Origin: an uncultured Eubacteriales bacterium
Lineage (GTDB): Bacteria; Bacillota; Clostridia; Oscillospirales; CAG-272
DNA length: 64,000 nt
Reading direction: 5' to 3'
Assembly (NCBI GenBank): GCA_900546695.1
Contig: URDX01000009.1
Coordinates: forward strand, 1-64,000
How positions within the stretch are numbered: position 1 is the first letter of the stretch; each line of letters opens with the position of its first letter. Shown here one piece after another: positions 8,092 through 18,151 of this stretch. Under the pieces are notes generated by a model. It worked only from the letters and a program-made list of their open reading frames with translations. It was not told where the DNA came from and ran no database searches. A program made the translations under genes and the position numbers.

Positions 8092-11031
8092 TTACATGGT
8101 TGCGAACAGACTGCGGAGCCTGATCTTTACCGTTCCGAGATTCGTTATCTCGTCTATTTTTATCTGCGTGTATATCTTGCCCGAGCTCTCGAGTATCGAA
8201 CGTATCTCGTCGGTGGTGATGGCGTCAACGCCGCAGCCGAACGACACGAACTGAACGAGATTCAGCTTCGGATGCTCGCGCGCGTTTTCGGCAACGTATC
8301 GCGCGGCGGCGTACATGCGGCTGTGATACGTCCACTGATTGAGAACGTTTACCTCGAATTTCGGTATTTCATCGGCGACCGCATCCTCTGTTATGACCGC
8401 CGCACCGAGATCGCATATGAGCTTATCAATGCCGTGGCAGACCTCCGGGTCGGCGTGATACGGGCGGGAAGCGAGCACGATAACAGGCATGTCCGCAGCG
8501 TAAGCCTCGCGCAGCATGCGCTTGCCCTCCGTGCGTATGCGCTCCATATGAGCCCGCTGCTCCGCAAACGCCGCCCTGCATGCCGCCTTTACCTCGGCGA
8601 GCGAAATGCCGTCATAGTAGCGGAGCAGTATAGCGTGCAGCTTTTTCGGCAGTTCACGGCGGTGCAGACCGACATAGTCGTCTATTACAGTCACATCCTC
8701 GGGCAGATGCATATTAGCGCGTATGACCTCGGGGTAATATGCGACGACGGGGCAGTTATAGTGGTTGTCGCTCTTGCCCTCATCTATGTTATAGGTCATG
8801 CAGGGGTAGAATATCGTCTTTATCCCGTCGTCGACAAGCTCGCGGATGTGACCGTGTATGAGCTTTGCTGGGTAGCAGACGGTATCGGAGGGTATCGTCG
8901 TCTGCCCGCGCAGATACGTGTCGCGCGTTGAGGGTGCGGACCGTATCACCTCGAAGCCGAGTGAGGTGAAAAATGTATGCCAGAACGGGTAGAGCTCATA
9001 CATATTAAGCCCCATCGGTATGCCTATCCTGCCGCGCGTGCCCTGTGTCGGCTTATATGATGCGAGCAGGGTGCGCTTGTATTCGAGCATGTTCAGATTG
9101 CTGCGCTCCTGCTTTCCGCGTATCATCTTTTCGCAGCGGTTGCCGCCGATAAAGCGGCGGGAGGAGCCTTCCGTGCCGTCGGAAAGGGTGCTCGTAAAGG
9201 TGTTTATAGTCAGCGAGCAATGGTTTTCGCAGCCGTTGCAGGCGGTCATTTTAACGTCGTGCTTCAGCCCCTTCAGTTCGTCGGGCGAAAGGATGGAGCT
9301 CTCGCTGAGCCCCTGCTTGTTTGCGCGCTCCTGAGCGTACAGTGCAGCGCCGAATGCGCCCATGAGTCCTGCTATCGACGGTCGTACGACATCTCTGCCG
9401 ACCTCGCGCTCAAAGGCACGGAGCACCGCGTCGTTGAGGAAGGTGCCGCCCTGAACGACGATGCTGCTGCCGAATTCCTCGGGCGATGCGACGCGGATGA
9501 CCTTGTAAAGCGCGTTCTTGACGACAGAGATGGAGAGGCCCGCAGAGATGTTACCGACGCTTGCGCCGTCCTTCTGCGCCTGCTTTACGGACGAATTCAT
9601 GAACACCGTACATCTCGAGCCGAGGTCTACGGGCGCGGGTGCGAGCAGACCGAGCGCGGAAAAGTCCTCGATGGAATAGCCGAGCGCGCTCGCAAAAGCC
9701 TGCAGGAACGAGCCGCAGCCCGACGAGCATGCCTCGTTCAGGAATATATTGTCGATAGCGCCCGCATGTATCTTGAAGCATTTAATGTCCTGACCGCCGA
9801 TGTCGATTATAAAGGAAACGTCGGGGCGGAAGCGGTGCGCGGCGGTGAAGTGCGCGACCGTTTCGACTATGCCGTAGTCAAGTCTGAACGCGCTGCGTAT
9901 CATGTCCTCACCGTAGCCCGTGACAGCGGAAGCGCGGATAGAGGCGTGCGGGAAGCGCTCGCGGAAGCTCGTTATAAACTCGCGCACGAACGGTATCGGG
10001 TCGCCGCCGTTCGGCTGATATCTGCTCGTAAGGATGTTGCCGTCCTCATCGGTCGCGACAGCCTTGACGGTGGTAGAGCCCGCGTCGATGCCTATGTATG
10101 CAGCGCCGCTGTAGGACGTATCCTCGGTTACGGGAACGTTCGCACGTGCGTGACGCTCGCGGAACTCGCGGTAATCCTCCTCGCTCTTAAACAGCGGGGG
10201 GCAGGAGAGATAGCCGCCGGTCGGGACAAAGTTTTCGAGCATCTGCGCGGTATCCTCGAGCGAGAGCTCGGTATGTGCGAGCATCGCAGCGCCTATAGCG
10301 ACGTAGTAGAGCGAGTGCTCGGGGAGAGTACCGTGCAGACCGAGTGTACGGTCAAACGCCGCGCGCAGCTCGGAAAAGAAGGTCAGCGGTCCGCCGAGAT
10401 AGACTATGTTGCCCTCGATGGGTCTGCCCTGAGCGAGACCCGAAACGGTCTGATTGACCACCGCGCCGAGAATGCTGGCGCATATATCGGGCTTGAGCGC
10501 ACCCTGATTTATCAGCGGCTGTATATCGCTCTTTGCAAAAACGCCGCAGCGCGATGCGATGGTATACAGCTTTTTGTGCTCGGTAGCAAGGGTATTCAGC
10601 TCGGTTGCGGTTATGCCGAGCAGGGTAGCCATCTGGTCGATGAATGCGCCCGTTCCGCCCGCGCACGAGCCGTTCATGCGTACCTCGAGCGAGCCGCCCG
10701 AGAGGAAGAGTATCTTCGCATCCTCTCCGCCGAGCTCTATGACTACGTCGGTGCCGGGGATGAGCCTGTCTACCGAGACTTTTGTCGCGTAGACCTCCTG
10801 AACGAAGTCGAGCGAGCATTTCTCGGAAAAGCCCATTGCCGCCGAGCCTGTGATGGAAAGGCATGCGCGCGCCTCTCCGGTCTTCTCGGCGATGCTGCGC
10901 AGCATCGCTGCGGACATCTCGGTGATTTTGGACATATGTCGGCGATAATCCTCGAATACTACATTGCCTTTTTCGTCGAGTGCGACCGCCTTTACGGTGG
11001 TCGAGCCGATGTCTAGTCCGATTTTTATCAT
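8092..11031 (-). CDS. Acyl-CoA dehydratase activase-related protein with tandem BadF/BcrA ATPase domains
   Basis: The 979-residue protein has two ASKHA-fold activase domains. The first starts at residue 1 with GLDIGSTTVKAVALDEKGN and contains the cluster-ligand motif NGSCAGGTGAFIDQM. The second starts near residue 310 with GIDAGSTTVKAVATDEDGN and contains NEACSSGCGSFLQAFASALG. After about residue 610 comes a DUF2229-type part with ACNGCENHC. Related activases use ATP to send one electron to a 2-hydroxyacyl-CoA dehydratase. The protein probably works with the D-component-like product encoded 25 bases downstream. The chosen ATG has AAGGAG about 10 bases upstream; an earlier in-frame start would add 19 unrelated residues. 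Confidence 0.88.
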   Translation of the reverse strand: MIKIGLDIGSTTVKAVALDEKGNVVFEDYRRHMSKITEMSAAMLRSIAEKTGEARACLSITGSAAMGFSEKCSLDFVQEVYATKVSVDRLIPGTDVVIELGGEDAKILFLSGGSLEVRMNGSCAGGTGAFIDQMATLLGITATELNTLATEHKKLYTIASRCGVFAKSDIQPLINQGALKPDICASILGAVVNQTVSGLAQGRPIEGNIVYLGGPLTFFSELRAAFDRTLGLHGTLPEHSLYYVAIGAAMLAHTELSLEDTAQMLENFVPTGGYLSCPPLFKSEEDYREFRERHARANVPVTEDTSYSGAAYIGIDAGSTTVKAVATDEDGNILTSRYQPNGGDPIPFVREFITSFRERFPHASIRASAVTGYGEDMIRSAFRLDYGIVETVAHFTAAHRFRPDVSFIIDIGGQDIKCFKIHAGAIDNIFLNEACSSGCGSFLQAFASALGYSIEDFSALGLLAPAPVDLGSRCTVFMNSSVKQAQKDGASVGNISAGLSISVVKNALYKVIRVASPEEFGSSIVVQGGTFLNDAVLRAFEREVGRDVVRPSIAGLMGAFGAALYAQERANKQGLSESSILSPDELKGLKHDVKMTACNGCENHCSLTINTFTSTLSDGTEGSSRRFIGGNRCEKMIRGKQERSNLNMLEYKRTLLASYKPTQGTRGRIGIPMGLNMYELYPFWHTFFTSLGFEVIRSAPSTRDTYLRGQTTIPSDTVCYPAKLIHGHIRELVDDGIKTIFYPCMTYNIDEGKSDNHYNCPVVAYYPEVIRANMHLPEDVTVIDDYVGLHRRELPKKLHAILLRYYDGISLAEVKAACRAAFAEQRAHMERIRTEGKRMLREAYAADMPVIVLASRPYHADPEVCHGIDKLICDLGAAVITEDAVADEIPKFEVNVLNQWTYHSRMYAAARYVAENAREHPKLNLVQFVSFGCGVDAITTDEIRSILESSGKIYTQIKIDEITNLGTVKIRLRSLFATM

Positions 11032-11210
11032 AGGATGGGTCTCCTTCTGTTTGCTGATGAGCGGCGATTCGCCGCAGCTGCACTGCATGCAGTGATGTTG
11101 AAGCAGCCGATGCTGCTGCTGAAAATATTCAGCAGATGTCGACGCTGCTGATGTTAAAACTAAAACTGTTTATGCCAACGTTAACGCTGCTTATGTATAT
11201 GGTACGGGGC

Positions 11211-12656
11211 TCAAGTACCCCGAGCTGTTTGTCGGAGCCTCGCTGTTATCCGCGCGCCGTCGATGCCATCTATGTATGCGGTCAGCTCGCGACCGCGCAG
11301 ACGGCGGAAGTCGGTCTTTTCCGTGCCGCCCGACGGCGACGCCGCTTCTGCATTGACTGAGGTGTCGTCCGACGGCGCTGCTTTGTCAATCAGCCTTGTC
11401 GCTTCGCCCGCCGTCATGCGGACCGATGTCTCGAAAAATTCCTCGCTGTGCCCTGTGAGAACAACGTCGTCTCCGTCCGTCTGTACTCGCTCGACGAGCA
11501 GCCGCACCGCGGTTTTCTCCGCCGCGAGGCGCGATATCTCTCTGCGCTGCCGCTCGCCGCTGTCGTGCATAAGAGCGGCTACACGCTCCTTTGCCGTCTG
11601 TGACTGTATCTGATTCGGCATGTCTGCCGCCTCTGTGCCTTCGCGGCGCGAGTAGGGAAAAACATGCAGATGGAAAAAATCAGCCTCCGCGAGAAAGCTC
11701 CGCGTTTGCTCAAAGTCCGCATCGCTCTCACCCGGGAATCCGCAGATGATGTCGGCGGAGAGCCTGAGCGCGGGTATCCTCTCCCGCATGAGCTGCAGCC
11801 GCTCGAGCACCTGCGCGGTGTTGTATCTGCGGCGCATAGCTGCGAGCGTTCGGTCACAGCCGCTCTGCATCGAGAGATGAAAATGCGGCATGGTATGCCT
11901 GCAGGCAGCATAGGCATCGACAAAATCCGCGCGTATGAACGACGGATCGAGCGAACCGAGCCTGATTCGAAGTATACCGTCTATCGCGTCAAGCCGCTTG
12001 ATGAGCTCGGCGAGCCCGTACGAATATGCGCTAAGCTCTATGCCCGTAAGCACTATCTCGGGACTGCCTCCGCGGACAAGCGCTCCCGCCTCCGCCGTAA
12101 CATCGTCGGGTGCTTTGCATCGGATATCACCGCGCAGCTTCGGTATGATGCAGTATGCGCAGTTTGAGCGGCAGCCGTCCTCTATCTTTATATACGAGCG
12201 CAGACGACCGAAGGACGATACGCTCATGCTCTCGAACGGTGCGCCCGAAAGATCGGTACCCGTCGGCTTATCCGTGCCCGCATCCGATGCCGCAAGCAGC
12301 GCCGCTTCAAGCTTGCTGCGATTTCCGACGACCGCGCGCACGCCCGGCAGACCCGCATACGCCTGCGGATGATTCTGAGCCGAGCAGCCCGTGACGTAGA
12401 ACGCTGCATCGGGGTTATTCTTTATCGCTCTGTGCACCGTCTGACGTGACTTGAGGTCGGACATCGCGGTGACCGAGCAGGTATTTACTATGACGGTATC
12501 GCAGCCGCCGACCGATGCATCCTCCGACAATGAAACGGAAAAGCCCGCCTCGCGCAGCTTTGCTGCGATAGCCTCGCTCTCGTAGTGATTCACGCGGCAG
12601 CCGAGGGTTAGTATCAGTGCCGAGCGGCGTTTTTTTGCGCCCGCATATTCACTCAT
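11211..12656 (-). CDS. mtaB: tRNA (N6-L-threonylcarbamoyladenosine(37)-C2)-methylthiotransferase MtaB
   Basis: MtaB is a radical SAM enzyme that adds a methylthio group to t6A37 in tRNAs reading ANN codons. The 481-residue protein has the UPF0004 N-terminal domain (TLGCRVNHYESEAI, VNTCSVTAMSD and VTGCSAQ supplying the auxiliary 4Fe-4S cysteines), then the radical SAM core with CRSNCAYC and GFPGESDADFEQT, then a C-terminal TRAM-like region. The order and the TLGCRVN motif separate it from MiaB and RimO. The start is set by GGAGGG before the ATG at 12656. It is divergent from the CHAP-dockerin gene, with back-to-back promoters. Confidence 0.9.
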   Translation of the reverse strand: MSEYAGAKKRRSALILTLGCRVNHYESEAIAAKLREAGFSVSLSEDASVGGCDTVIVNTCSVTAMSDLKSRQTVHRAIKNNPDAAFYVTGCSAQNHPQAYAGLPGVRAVVGNRSKLEAALLAASDAGTDKPTGTDLSGAPFESMSVSSFGRLRSYIKIEDGCRSNCAYCIIPKLRGDIRCKAPDDVTAEAGALVRGGSPEIVLTGIELSAYSYGLAELIKRLDAIDGILRIRLGSLDPSFIRADFVDAYAACRHTMPHFHLSMQSGCDRTLAAMRRRYNTAQVLERLQLMRERIPALRLSADIICGFPGESDADFEQTRSFLAEADFFHLHVFPYSRREGTEAADMPNQIQSQTAKERVAALMHDSGERQRREISRLAAEKTAVRLLVERVQTDGDDVVLTGHSEEFFETSVRMTAGEATRLIDKAAPSDDTSVNAEAASPSGGTEKTDFRRLRGRELTAYIDGIDGARITARLRQTARGT

Positions 12657-12766
12657 GCCGTGCCCTCCGTTTATTTTCACCGCGTTTTGTCGGCAATAAT
12701 ACACGATCGCAGACGACTGACAGCCGCCCCGACCGTGCCTTGTCCGAGATGCAATTAATATTACAT

Positions 12767-12795
12767 ATTATATCATGACTCGCTCTTTTTGTCAA
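12767..12795 (-). promoter_or_regulatory. Sigma-A promoter for mtaB
   Basis: On the minus strand TTGACA (12795-12790) and TATAAT (12772-12767) are 17 bases apart, about 110 bases upstream of the mtaB start. Confidence 0.85.
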
Positions 12796-12877
12796 CAACG
12801 GCGGACCGCACAAAGCTCTCCCTGAAACACCAAAAAAAACAAAAGAAAACGACTATAGGTGACTTTGTTTGTCATTG

Positions 12878-12906
12878 TTGACAAATGAGAAGGATGTGTG
12901 TATAAT
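12878..12906 (+). promoter_or_regulatory. Sigma-A promoter for the CHAP-dockerin gene
   Basis: TTGACA at 12878-12883 and TATAAT at 12901-12906, spaced by 17 bases, give a consensus promoter about 50 bases before the ATG at 12962. It is divergent from the mtaB promoter. Confidence 0.88.
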
Positions 12907-12961
12907 TGTGTCGTAAACTGCGGCACTCGTGTGAACGTATTGTCGAACGGAGGAGATACAG

Positions 12962-15676
12962 ATGCATAAAAAGCGCATATCACGGGTGATCTCGATGCTT
13001 CTTGCGGCGGCGATGCTGTTATCTTTTCAGGGACTGACGGTATCTGCTACGCAGAACAGGGATTCCTACTTTTCAAAGAACTACACTCTGACCGGAAATA
13101 TCCGTGACGACATTGTTGCGGTTGCAGCAGCGCAGAACGGCAAGACAAAGGCGCAGCTCGGCTTTACCGAGGCATGGTGCGCGAACTTCGTCTGCGGCTG
13201 CGCAGCGCTTGCGGGTATACCGAATTTCCCGCGCAACGGCAGCTGCGATCAGCTTATCGTTCTGCTTAAAAAATGGGGCGGAAAATGGTATGCTTATAAT
13301 TCGGATTATGTTCCGAAGAAGGGTGATATCGTATTCTTCTCAAGTAAAGGAAATACCTCCGACGATTCGACGCATGTCGGCATCATATATCAGGACGGCT
13401 TTGCAGCGAAAAATACGGTAAAGACGGTTGAGGGCAACACGAGCGGCGTTACAAGCTCGTGCGTCAATATCAAAAACCGCGCGGTCTACGGCTCGCTGCC
13501 GATAATGGGCTACATATCGCTGACGGGAGAGGGAAGCGGTTCGACCGCAAGCACCGACCCCGCCGATTATACCGTTCCGACGAGAACGCTCTACTACGTT
13601 TCGGGCTCGCTTATGAACGGCTCGGATGTTTCGTGGCTGCAGGCGATACTCACCCAGCTCGGCTATAAGCTCGATATTGACGGCTGGTTCGGCAGCGGAA
13701 CCGACAGCGCCGTTCGCGCTTTTCAGACCGATGCGGGGCTTGATGTCGACGGTAAGGTCGGACCCGCTACCCGCGCCGAGCTCATCTCGCGTTATGAAGC
13801 GCTCTCGCACACGCATGATTACGCCGAGATAGTTTTCGATGAATACAATCACGGATGGCGCTGCTCCTGCGGCACGACGACGCAGCCGTATCCGCACACG
13901 TTTTCGGGATGGTCGGTAACGACCGAGCCGACAAAGACCGAGGCGGGCGCTCAGAAGCGCGCATGCACCGTCTGCGGCTTTGAGGAGACGCAGATACTGC
14001 CCGCAAAGGGCGAGGACGGTAGGACGGAGGTGTCGTCGAGCGTTGTAAAGCGCTTCACCCCGACCCTTGACGGTCTGCTCGACCCCGAATATCTCGACAG
14101 TGCGAGTCTGACGCTGACGGGCGGTTCGATTTCGGTCACAACGTACGTTACATGGGACGACGGCTGCATGTACATCTGCTCGGTCGTTACCGACGACGAT
14201 GTAGTGTCTGCGGGACCGCAGTTCTACGGAAAGCTCAGCGGCTATTCGCAGACGATGCTCTGGACCGATGCGCTTGCGTATGACATCAATTACAGAGGTT
14301 GGATAGGAACCGACGCAAACGGCTATGCGCTGTTTGCGGGCGACGGCACGACGGGCACGGGGATACTTGCGCCGAAGGACGGCGATATCACCGTAAATAA
14401 GAAATATGTGCGCGCGACAAGAACGTCCGTCGGCTATATATCGGAGGTCTGCATCCCGCTGACCGACGGCTCGCTCGTCGCGGGCGCGGAGCAGAGCTTT
14501 AAGCTGTATGCGTTTGACGCTGCGGCGGGCTCTGCCTTCACGGCGGACGGCGTTGCCTCCGCGTTCTCGTCGTTTGATACCACCGTTTCGCTGACGCTCG
14601 ACAACTCCGCGCCTGTGCTGAAAAGCTCGAATCCCGCGCTTTACGGCGGTACGGGCAGCGCGCTCACGACCGACGGCGGCAGCAGCTATACAAGCACGGG
14701 CGAGGCGATAATCCTTAAGCGTCCTGAAGGGCTTGAGGCGGGCAATGCTGCGCTTGATGCGGCATACCGTTCGTCGTACAGCCTTTCGTTCACCGAGACG
14801 CAGTACGGCAGAACGCTTTCGGGCACTGCATACTATCTGTGGGATGCAAGCTATCTGTATATCTACGCTCAGATAAACGACCCCGACCGCTTCGCGCAGA
14901 TATACAGTCTCGACGACCCGATAAAGAACGACCTTGCGGTGTTCCGTGTTTTCCCGTCGGACGGCAGCTCATGGGCGCGTATCGGAGTTAATGCTACCAA
15001 TACGGTCGCCCCACAAAATAATCCCGTGACCTCGCAGGACGGTTATGCATATGTAATTCAGCAGAGCGGTACTGCTGCGGGCGCGTGCTCGAGCAACGCT
15101 TCAGGAAAGTCAATGAGCAGCTCTATAAAGGAGAACAACGAATTCTATATGACCCGTCTCGGAGCGGCGGATGAGGGATACTTTGTTGAGCTCAAGGTTC
15201 CCATGAACAGCTCTACGCTTAAAAAGGATGCTTCTATCCTTCTTTCGTTCGGTGCGATAGACGTTAACGGCGCTAATGTATATGAGTACGGCGCGAGCGG
15301 AACATATGACCCCGTTGTTACGGTCAAGCTCTCGTCGACCGTTGCGTGCGGACACCGCTTCACGCAGAAGGTGACGGCTGAGCCGTCTGAAGGCGTTGCG
15401 GGCAGCAGAGCTTTTGTCTGTGACGGCTGCGGAGAAACGCTCTCGAGCGTTGAGCTACCCGCGCTTCCGCTTCCTATGGCGGGAGACGTTAACGGCGACG
15501 GCGTTGTGGACAGCGACGACGCGATATATCTGCTGCGCTACACCTTCAATCCCGATTCGTATCCGCTTCACGCCTCGGGCGACGTCGACGGCAGCGGCAG
15601 CATAGACAGCGACGACGCAATATATCTGCTTCGCTATACCTTCGATTCGGAACTTTTCCCGATAATGTCGGATTGA
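12962..15676 (+). CDS. Secreted CHAP amidase/endopeptidase with peptidoglycan-binding, two CBM9-like modules and a dockerin
   Basis: The 904-residue protein has a signal peptide (about 1-30). A CHAP domain follows at about 45-185, with EAWCANFVCG holding the nucleophile near Cys73 and THVGII holding the catalytic His near 138. A PG_binding_1 repeat lies at about 215-275 (DIDGWFGSGTDSAVRAFQTD). Two Cys-containing linker modules (about 285-350 and 795-830) flank two CBM9/DOMON-like beta-sandwiches; the first opens with TPTLDGLLDPEYLDS. The dockerin is at about 838-900 (GDVNGDGVVDSDDAIYLLRY and GDVDGSGSIDSDDAIYLLRY). CHAP enzymes cut peptide bonds in peptidoglycan, so this may be a wall hydrolase anchored to a cohesin scaffold. 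A GGAGG ribosome site precedes the ATG. Confidence 0.88.
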   Translation: MHKKRISRVISMLLAAAMLLSFQGLTVSATQNRDSYFSKNYTLTGNIRDDIVAVAAAQNGKTKAQLGFTEAWCANFVCGCAALAGIPNFPRNGSCDQLIVLLKKWGGKWYAYNSDYVPKKGDIVFFSSKGNTSDDSTHVGIIYQDGFAAKNTVKTVEGNTSGVTSSCVNIKNRAVYGSLPIMGYISLTGEGSGSTASTDPADYTVPTRTLYYVSGSLMNGSDVSWLQAILTQLGYKLDIDGWFGSGTDSAVRAFQTDAGLDVDGKVGPATRAELISRYEALSHTHDYAEIVFDEYNHGWRCSCGTTTQPYPHTFSGWSVTTEPTKTEAGAQKRACTVCGFEETQILPAKGEDGRTEVSSSVVKRFTPTLDGLLDPEYLDSASLTLTGGSISVTTYVTWDDGCMYICSVVTDDDVVSAGPQFYGKLSGYSQTMLWTDALAYDINYRGWIGTDANGYALFAGDGTTGTGILAPKDGDITVNKKYVRATRTSVGYISEVCIPLTDGSLVAGAEQSFKLYAFDAAAGSAFTADGVASAFSSFDTTVSLTLDNSAPVLKSSNPALYGGTGSALTTDGGSSYTSTGEAIILKRPEGLEAGNAALDAAYRSSYSLSFTETQYGRTLSGTAYYLWDASYLYIYAQINDPDRFAQIYSLDDPIKNDLAVFRVFPSDGSSWARIGVNATNTVAPQNNPVTSQDGYAYVIQQSGTAAGACSSNASGKSMSSSIKENNEFYMTRLGAADEGYFVELKVPMNSSTLKKDASILLSFGAIDVNGANVYEYGASGTYDPVVTVKLSSTVACGHRFTQKVTAEPSEGVAGSRAFVCDGCGETLSSVELPALPLPMAGDVNGDGVVDSDDAIYLLRYTFNPDSYPLHASGDVDGSGSIDSDDAIYLLRYTFDSELFPIMSD

Positions 15677-15694
15677 TAATGCCCGGATAAAAAA

Positions 15695-15739
15695 ATAAGA
15701 CCGATGAGCAGCCTGTTCGGTTATGCTCATCGGTCTTAT
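15695..15739. terminator. Bidirectional terminator between CHAP-dockerin gene and parC
   Basis: A 16-bp stem (15695-15710 with 15724-15739) is preceded by an A-tract and followed by a T-rich stretch. It separates two convergent genes. Confidence 0.85.
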
Positions 15740-15838
15740 CTTACTATTTGTATATTATTTGTTGCCCGTCACATGAGTTGATTCTGCTCGGCGGCGGACG
15801 CAGATTTCGTCGGCACGGCTCGTGCTCGCAGACCGTGC

Positions 15839-18028
15839 TCAGACGGTCACACCCGATGCGGGCAGCTTTGTCTTACGCAGACGCTTTGCGTCGGGAACGG
15901 TCGTCAGATCGGTTGTTGCGGATATCACGCGATCGCCCTTTTTAAGATTGATGACAATCGCGCCGCGGCTCGTGCGGGTCGTCTTGAACGCGACAGCCGA
16001 GCTGTCGAACACGATGCCCTTGCCCGATTCGGTGCGCAGCAGCAGCTCTATCGGCTCGGTCACGTAGAAGACAGCGACAAGCGGCGAATGGTCGGAATAG
16101 CCTCCCGTGAGCTTTCTGCGGTTTGATTTTGTGCTGTATGCGAAGGCGGGGATACGCACGCATGCGCCGTTCTCGTACACAAGAACGATGCTGTGCGACT
16201 CGCAGTCGCGCTCGAGACGGCACATCGCAACGGCGCGTTCACCGCTGTCAAAGCCGAGCTTTGCGGGAACATAATCGCCGAGCTCGCCCGAACGCAGCAG
16301 ATCAAAGTCGCGCACATGCGCCTTGTATACCTGCGCGCGGTCGGAGAAGAACAGCAGCTCGTCAGAGTCGGTCGCGTCGAATTCGCGCTCTATCTCGTCG
16401 CCCTCCTTGAGCTTCTGCGAGTCGGTCGCCTTGAGCGAGCGCATGCTTACCTTCTTGAAGTAGCCCTCACGTGTGAACATGACGTGATTTACCGTCGTAT
16501 CCTCGGGCTCGACGAGCACGGGCTCTACCAGCTCATCCTCGTAGATTAGCTGCGTCTGACGCGGCTTTGCGTATTTCGACTTTATCTCGCGCAGCTGCTT
16601 TGCGATATAACTCTTGAGCTTGCGCTCGCTCGAGATTATCTCCTCGGTCGATGCAATCTTTTCCTCAAGGTCGCGTATATCCTTCATGCGCAGCAGCAGA
16701 TATTCGCGGTTGATATTGCGCAGCTTTATCTCTGCGACGAATTCCGCCTGATCCTCGTCAATGTCAAAGCCCGAGCAGAGATTCGGTATGACGTCCGCAT
16801 CGCGCTCCGTGCCGCGGATTATCTTTATCGCCTTGTCGATATCGAGGATAATTTTGCCCAGACCCTGCAGCAGATGCAGCTTTGCTTTCATTTTTGAAAG
16901 GTTGTAGCTAAGCTCGCGACGTACGCAGTTCATGCGGAAGCGTATCCACTCGGTCAGTATCTCGCCTACGCCGAGCAGACGCGGTGCGCCGTCTATCAGA
17001 ACGTTGAAATTGCAGTCAAAGCTATCCTCGAGCGGAGTCGCCTTGTACAGCTTTGCCATCAGCTTGTCGGGGTCTGTGCCGCGACGCAGATCCAGCGTCA
17101 GACGGAAGCCGCTGATATCGGTCTCGTCACGGAAGTCGGTTATCTCCTTTATCCTGCCTTCCTTTATCAGCTGCGTCAGCTTTGCGCTGATAAGCTCAAC
17201 GGTCGTCGAATACGGTATCTGAACGATGTCTATGCAGTTCTGATCCTTGTCGTATCTCCATCTTGCGCGCAGGCGGATGCTGCCGTGACCCGTGCGGTAT
17301 ATCTCGCGGAGCGTTTCGCGGTTGTAGATGATGTACCCGCCGCCCTGAAAATCGGGGGCAATGAGTATGTCGAGCAGCTGATCCACCGTTGTCTCGGGAT
17401 TTATCAGCATCTGCACGGTCGCGTCGCAGAGCTCTGCAAGATTGAAGGAGCAGATGGAGCTCGACATCGCGACGGCGATACCCTTATTCGGCGAGAGCAG
17501 AATATTAGGAAACGAGGTAGGGAACAGCACGGGCTCAAGCATTGTGCCGTCGTAGTTATCGCACATATCCACCGCATCATGCTCTATGCCGCCGAATATC
17601 TCGGCGCAGAACGGGTCGAGCTTACACTCGGTATAACGCGATGCCGCGTATACCATGCTCGACGAATAGTGCTTTCCGAACGAACCCTTTGAGTCGATGA
17701 AGGGGTGCAGCAGCGTCTCGTTACCGCGCGTCAGTCGAACGAGCGTTTCGTATATCGCCGCGTCGCCGTGTGGGTTCAGCCGCATCGTCTGTCCGACGAC
17801 GTTCGCACTCTTTGTCTTAGCGCCCGTGAGCAGCCCCATCTTGTACATGGTGTAGAGCAGCTTTCGGTGTGCGGGCTTGAAGCCGTCTATCTCGGGTATC
17901 GCACGGGAGACTATGACGCTCATCGCATACGGCATGAAGTTTTTCTCGACCGTTTCGGTGATAGGCTGCTGCCTGACCTCTGCCGCGGGCTGTGTTTCCG
18001 TCGGAGCCGTTGTTTTTTTCTTAGGCAT
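15839..18028 (-). CDS. parC: DNA topoisomerase IV subunit A (GyrA/ParC family)
   Basis: This type II topoisomerase A subunit cuts and rejoins DNA through an active-site tyrosine. The 729-residue protein has the DNA-cleavage core with HRKLLYTMYKMG, the AASRYTECK motif containing catalytic Tyr132, and the QTMRLNPHGDAAIYETLV segment. A coiled-coil tower follows at about 370-500, then C-terminal blades from about 520. The blades lack a clear GyrA box (QRRGGKG), which favours ParC over GyrA. No ParE/GyrB gene lies next to it, so the partner must be elsewhere. AAAGGT precedes the ATG. Clostridia often carry such a second A subunit besides gyrase. Confidence 0.85.
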   Translation of the reverse strand: MPKKKTTAPTETQPAAEVRQQPITETVEKNFMPYAMSVIVSRAIPEIDGFKPAHRKLLYTMYKMGLLTGAKTKSANVVGQTMRLNPHGDAAIYETLVRLTRGNETLLHPFIDSKGSFGKHYSSSMVYAASRYTECKLDPFCAEIFGGIEHDAVDMCDNYDGTMLEPVLFPTSFPNILLSPNKGIAVAMSSSICSFNLAELCDATVQMLINPETTVDQLLDILIAPDFQGGGYIIYNRETLREIYRTGHGSIRLRARWRYDKDQNCIDIVQIPYSTTVELISAKLTQLIKEGRIKEITDFRDETDISGFRLTLDLRRGTDPDKLMAKLYKATPLEDSFDCNFNVLIDGAPRLLGVGEILTEWIRFRMNCVRRELSYNLSKMKAKLHLLQGLGKIILDIDKAIKIIRGTERDADVIPNLCSGFDIDEDQAEFVAEIKLRNINREYLLLRMKDIRDLEEKIASTEEIISSERKLKSYIAKQLREIKSKYAKPRQTQLIYEDELVEPVLVEPEDTTVNHVMFTREGYFKKVSMRSLKATDSQKLKEGDEIEREFDATDSDELLFFSDRAQVYKAHVRDFDLLRSGELGDYVPAKLGFDSGERAVAMCRLERDCESHSIVLVYENGACVRIPAFAYSTKSNRRKLTGGYSDHSPLVAVFYVTEPIELLLRTESGKGIVFDSSAVAFKTTRTSRGAIVINLKKGDRVISATTDLTTVPDAKRLRKTKLPASGVTV

Positions 18029-18151
18029 AATTCGTTCTACCTTTTCTCGTTAGTTTGTCCGCAGAAGCGCGGGAATGAGCGTTCCGACCTGCCTTTTCGG
18101 GTGATGTCCGATTGTCGGATGCAAATGCACTCTCCTCCGCTCTGCGCAAAA

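Noticed and set aside
9220..11016. A 598-codon plus-strand frame opposite the activase gene
   Set aside because: It is the mirror frame of a clear multi-domain protein on the minus strand and shows no known motif.
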